Part shown: one piece after another, positions 5,592 to 5,813 of the stretch
Position numbering within the stretch: the stretch's first letter is position 1
Layout of the letters: every line of letters begins with the position of its first letter
Assembly (NCBI GenBank): GCA_037440345.1
Contig: JBBIUJ010000275.1
Coordinates: 1-5,813 of the forward strand
Length of the DNA stretch: 5,813 nucleotides
Direction of reading: 5' to 3'
From: CAINVV01 sp037440345
GTDB taxonomy: Bacteria > Bacteroidota > Bacteroidia > Bacteroidales > Prolixibacteraceae
Translations under genes and position numbers: made by a program
Notes under the pieces: generated by a model
The model's input: only the letters and a program-made list of their open reading frames with translations
Databases searched by the model: none
What the model was told of the DNA's origin: nothing

Positions 5592-5599
5592 TAGGTTTG
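5592..5599 (+). promoter_or_regulatory. -7 promoter element of the secreted-protein gene
   Basis: TAGGTTTG is an exact match to the Bacteroidota consensus TAnnTTTG, 30 bp upstream of the ATG at 5630, giving a short leader of about 25 nt. The -33 zone has no TTTG but is filled by the 11-bp direct repeat, consistent with an activator-dependent promoter. Confidence 0.6.
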
Positions 5600-5629
5600 T
5601 CATGTAAACAATTAAAAAAAATATTTGAT

Positions 5630-5813
5630 ATGAAAAAGTTAGCAATGTTATTAAGTTTCGCTCTTATTTTGGGTGTAGTTACTGCAAATGCACAAGCTCC
5701 TAAGAAAGAAGTTAAGAAAGCTGCTCCAAAAACTGAAGCTCCTGCAGCGAAGAAAGAAGCAGCTCCTGCAGCAAAAAAAGAGGTTAAGAAAGCAGCTCCT
5801 GCAGCAAAGAAAG
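5630..5813 (+). CDS. Secreted Lys/Ala/Pro-rich repeat protein, 3' end cut by window edge
   Basis: The first 61 residues of a protein I cannot assign to a family. It opens with a clear signal peptide: MKK, a hydrophobic core (LAMLLSFALILGVV) and a probable signal peptidase I site after TANA (residue 21). The mature part is very low in complexity, built from Lys-Lys-Glu and Ala-Pro blocks: APKKEVKKAAP, then APAAKKEAAPAAKKEVKKAAP. At DNA level GCTCCTGCAGC recurs at 5738, 5762 and 5795, showing that the repeats are recent. The composition resembles histone H1-like tails, but export to the periplasm or beyond argues against a chromatin role. It follows the kinase gene by about 100 bp, with its own promoter and a candidate regulator box, so it may be a target of the neighbouring two-component system. 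Total length unknown. Confidence 0.85.
   Translation, partial: MKKLAMLLSFALILGVVTANAQAPKKEVKKAAPKTEAPAAKKEAAPAAKKEVKKAAPAAKK

Overview
The window looks like chromosomal DNA from a member of the Bacteroidota. Start codons lack strong Shine-Dalgarno sequences and sit behind A/T-rich leaders. Promoter candidates match the Bacteroidota -7 element TAnnTTTG. The protein families (separate NuoC and NuoD, a tandem-domain universal stress protein ending in DLYTFCG, an OmpR-type regulator) also fit. The split NuoC/NuoD argues against Bacteroides itself, where I recall the two being fused, but I cannot name a genus from sequence alone.

Layout. Positions 1-2115, minus strand: the proximal end of a respiratory complex I operon, nuoA-nuoB-nuoC-nuoD, with nuoD running off the left edge. 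Positions 2116-2331: leader region of nuoA with one good -7 promoter match. Positions 2332-3144, minus: a two-domain UspA-like protein. Positions 3145-3335: an unusual gap made of two five-unit arrays of a 9/10-bp repeat in inverted orientation around an 84-bp spacer; each array stops exactly 4 bp from the neighbouring gene. Positions 3336-4010, minus: an OmpR/PhoB-family response regulator. Positions 4011-4198: divergent control region with a second inverted pair of arrays, this time a 7-bp unit (AATTGAC), able to form a long hairpin. Positions 4199-5530, plus: a membrane histidine kinase, the likely partner of the regulator. Positions 5630 to the right edge, plus: the start of a gene for a secreted Lys/Ala/Pro-repeat protein.

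How the parts may work together. The kinase and regulator form a divergently transcribed two-component system. Just downstream of the kinase, the secreted-protein gene has an 11-bp direct repeat (TTCAT half-sites) placed next to a -7 element, the geometry used by PhoB/OmpR-type activators. This makes the secreted protein a plausible target of the adjacent system (inference). The complex I genes do conserved energy metabolism. The stress protein lies between the regulator and nuo on the same strand, so some read-through is possible. No stretch longer than 300 bp lacks a gene, and I see no RNA genes, transposons or CRISPR arrays. The most unusual content is the pair of inverted short-unit repeat arrays flanking the regulator gene and the candidate regulator box upstream of the secreted protein.
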